Below, piece after piece: positions 5,952-6,007 of a DNA stretch of 6,007 bases. Position 1 is the stretch's first letter, and each line of letters begins with the position of its first letter. A program made the position numbers and the translations under genes. The notes beneath the pieces were generated by a model. That model searched no databases, had not been told where the DNA came from, and was given only the letters and a program-made list of their open reading frames with translations. This DNA comes from Sphingobacteriales bacterium (GTDB taxonomy: Bacteria > Bacteroidota > Bacteroidia > Chitinophagales > Chitinophagaceae), in assembly GCA_024640385.1 (NCBI GenBank), contig JAHEFC010000257.1:1-6007 (forward strand), written 5' to 3'.

Positions 5952-6007
5952 TGAGAAAAATTGTACTGGCATCACAGTCTCCGCGAAGGAAGCAATTGCT
6001 TGAATGG
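5948..6007 (+). CDS. maf: N-terminus of Maf-family nucleoside triphosphate pyrophosphatase (partial, runs off right edge)
   Basis: The frame reads M(M)RKIVLAS followed by QSPRRKQLLEW to the window edge. LASQSPRR is the N-terminal signature of Maf proteins, in which the Ser/Arg-rich loop binds the triphosphate. Maf enzymes hydrolyse dTTP, UTP, CTP or modified nucleotides to the monophosphate and pyrophosphate, and are thought to keep non-canonical nucleotides out of nucleic acids. The residues separating the dTTP/UTP type from the CTP or m7GTP types lie outside the window. Two in-frame ATGs stand in tandem (5948 and 5951). The first overlaps the ubiA stop as ATGA, the second shares only its last base. 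Either way the gene is coupled to the operon. The short length is due to the window edge, not to truncation. Confidence 0.9.
   Translation, partial: MMRKIVLASQSPRRKQLLEW

Overview
The window looks like ordinary chromosome from a Bacteroidota bacterium, most likely of the Chitinophagaceae type. The evidence is the protein sequences (a zinc-finger-less Bacteroidota-style TopA and a DUF2520 / KdsC-like / UbiA / Maf gene string), the lack of Shine-Dalgarno sequences, and promoter-like TAnnTTTG (-7) elements. No mobile element, RNA gene, CRISPR array or phage gene was seen.

Layout. A leftward block on the minus strand reads, in transcription order: an alpha/beta hydrolase (3655-2813), a 171-bp gap with a candidate promoter and a short palindrome, DNA topoisomerase I topA (2641-293), a long octamer-built inverted repeat that includes the topA stop codon and looks like a terminator (298-211), about 135 bp of spacer, and the first 24 codons of a further gene that resembles Bacteroidota transglutaminase-like/SirB1-type proteins (74-1, running off the left edge). 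A rightward block starts after only 38 bp: a Rossmann-fold DUF2520 protein (3694-4461), a KdsC-like HAD phosphatase (4468-4989), a UbiA-family membrane prenyltransferase (4989-5951) and the start of a Maf nucleotide pyrophosphatase (5948 or 5951 to beyond the right edge). These four genes are separated by 6 bp or overlap, so they almost certainly form one operon.

How they fit together. TopA relaxes negative supercoils and is housekeeping; its neighbours on the minus strand have no obvious functional tie to it. The rightward operon is more intriguing. It combines a predicted dinucleotide-binding oxidoreductase-like protein, a small-molecule phosphatase and a polyprenyl transferase, with no complete known pathway beside them. 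The UbiA protein may make an isoprenoid ether lipid or a quinone-like product, but the substrate cannot be read from this window.

The least explained pieces of DNA are the 38-bp-arm inverted repeat at the end of topA and the interlocked face-to-face -7 elements in the 38-bp divergent gap. I see no strong evidence for a wholly new system here.
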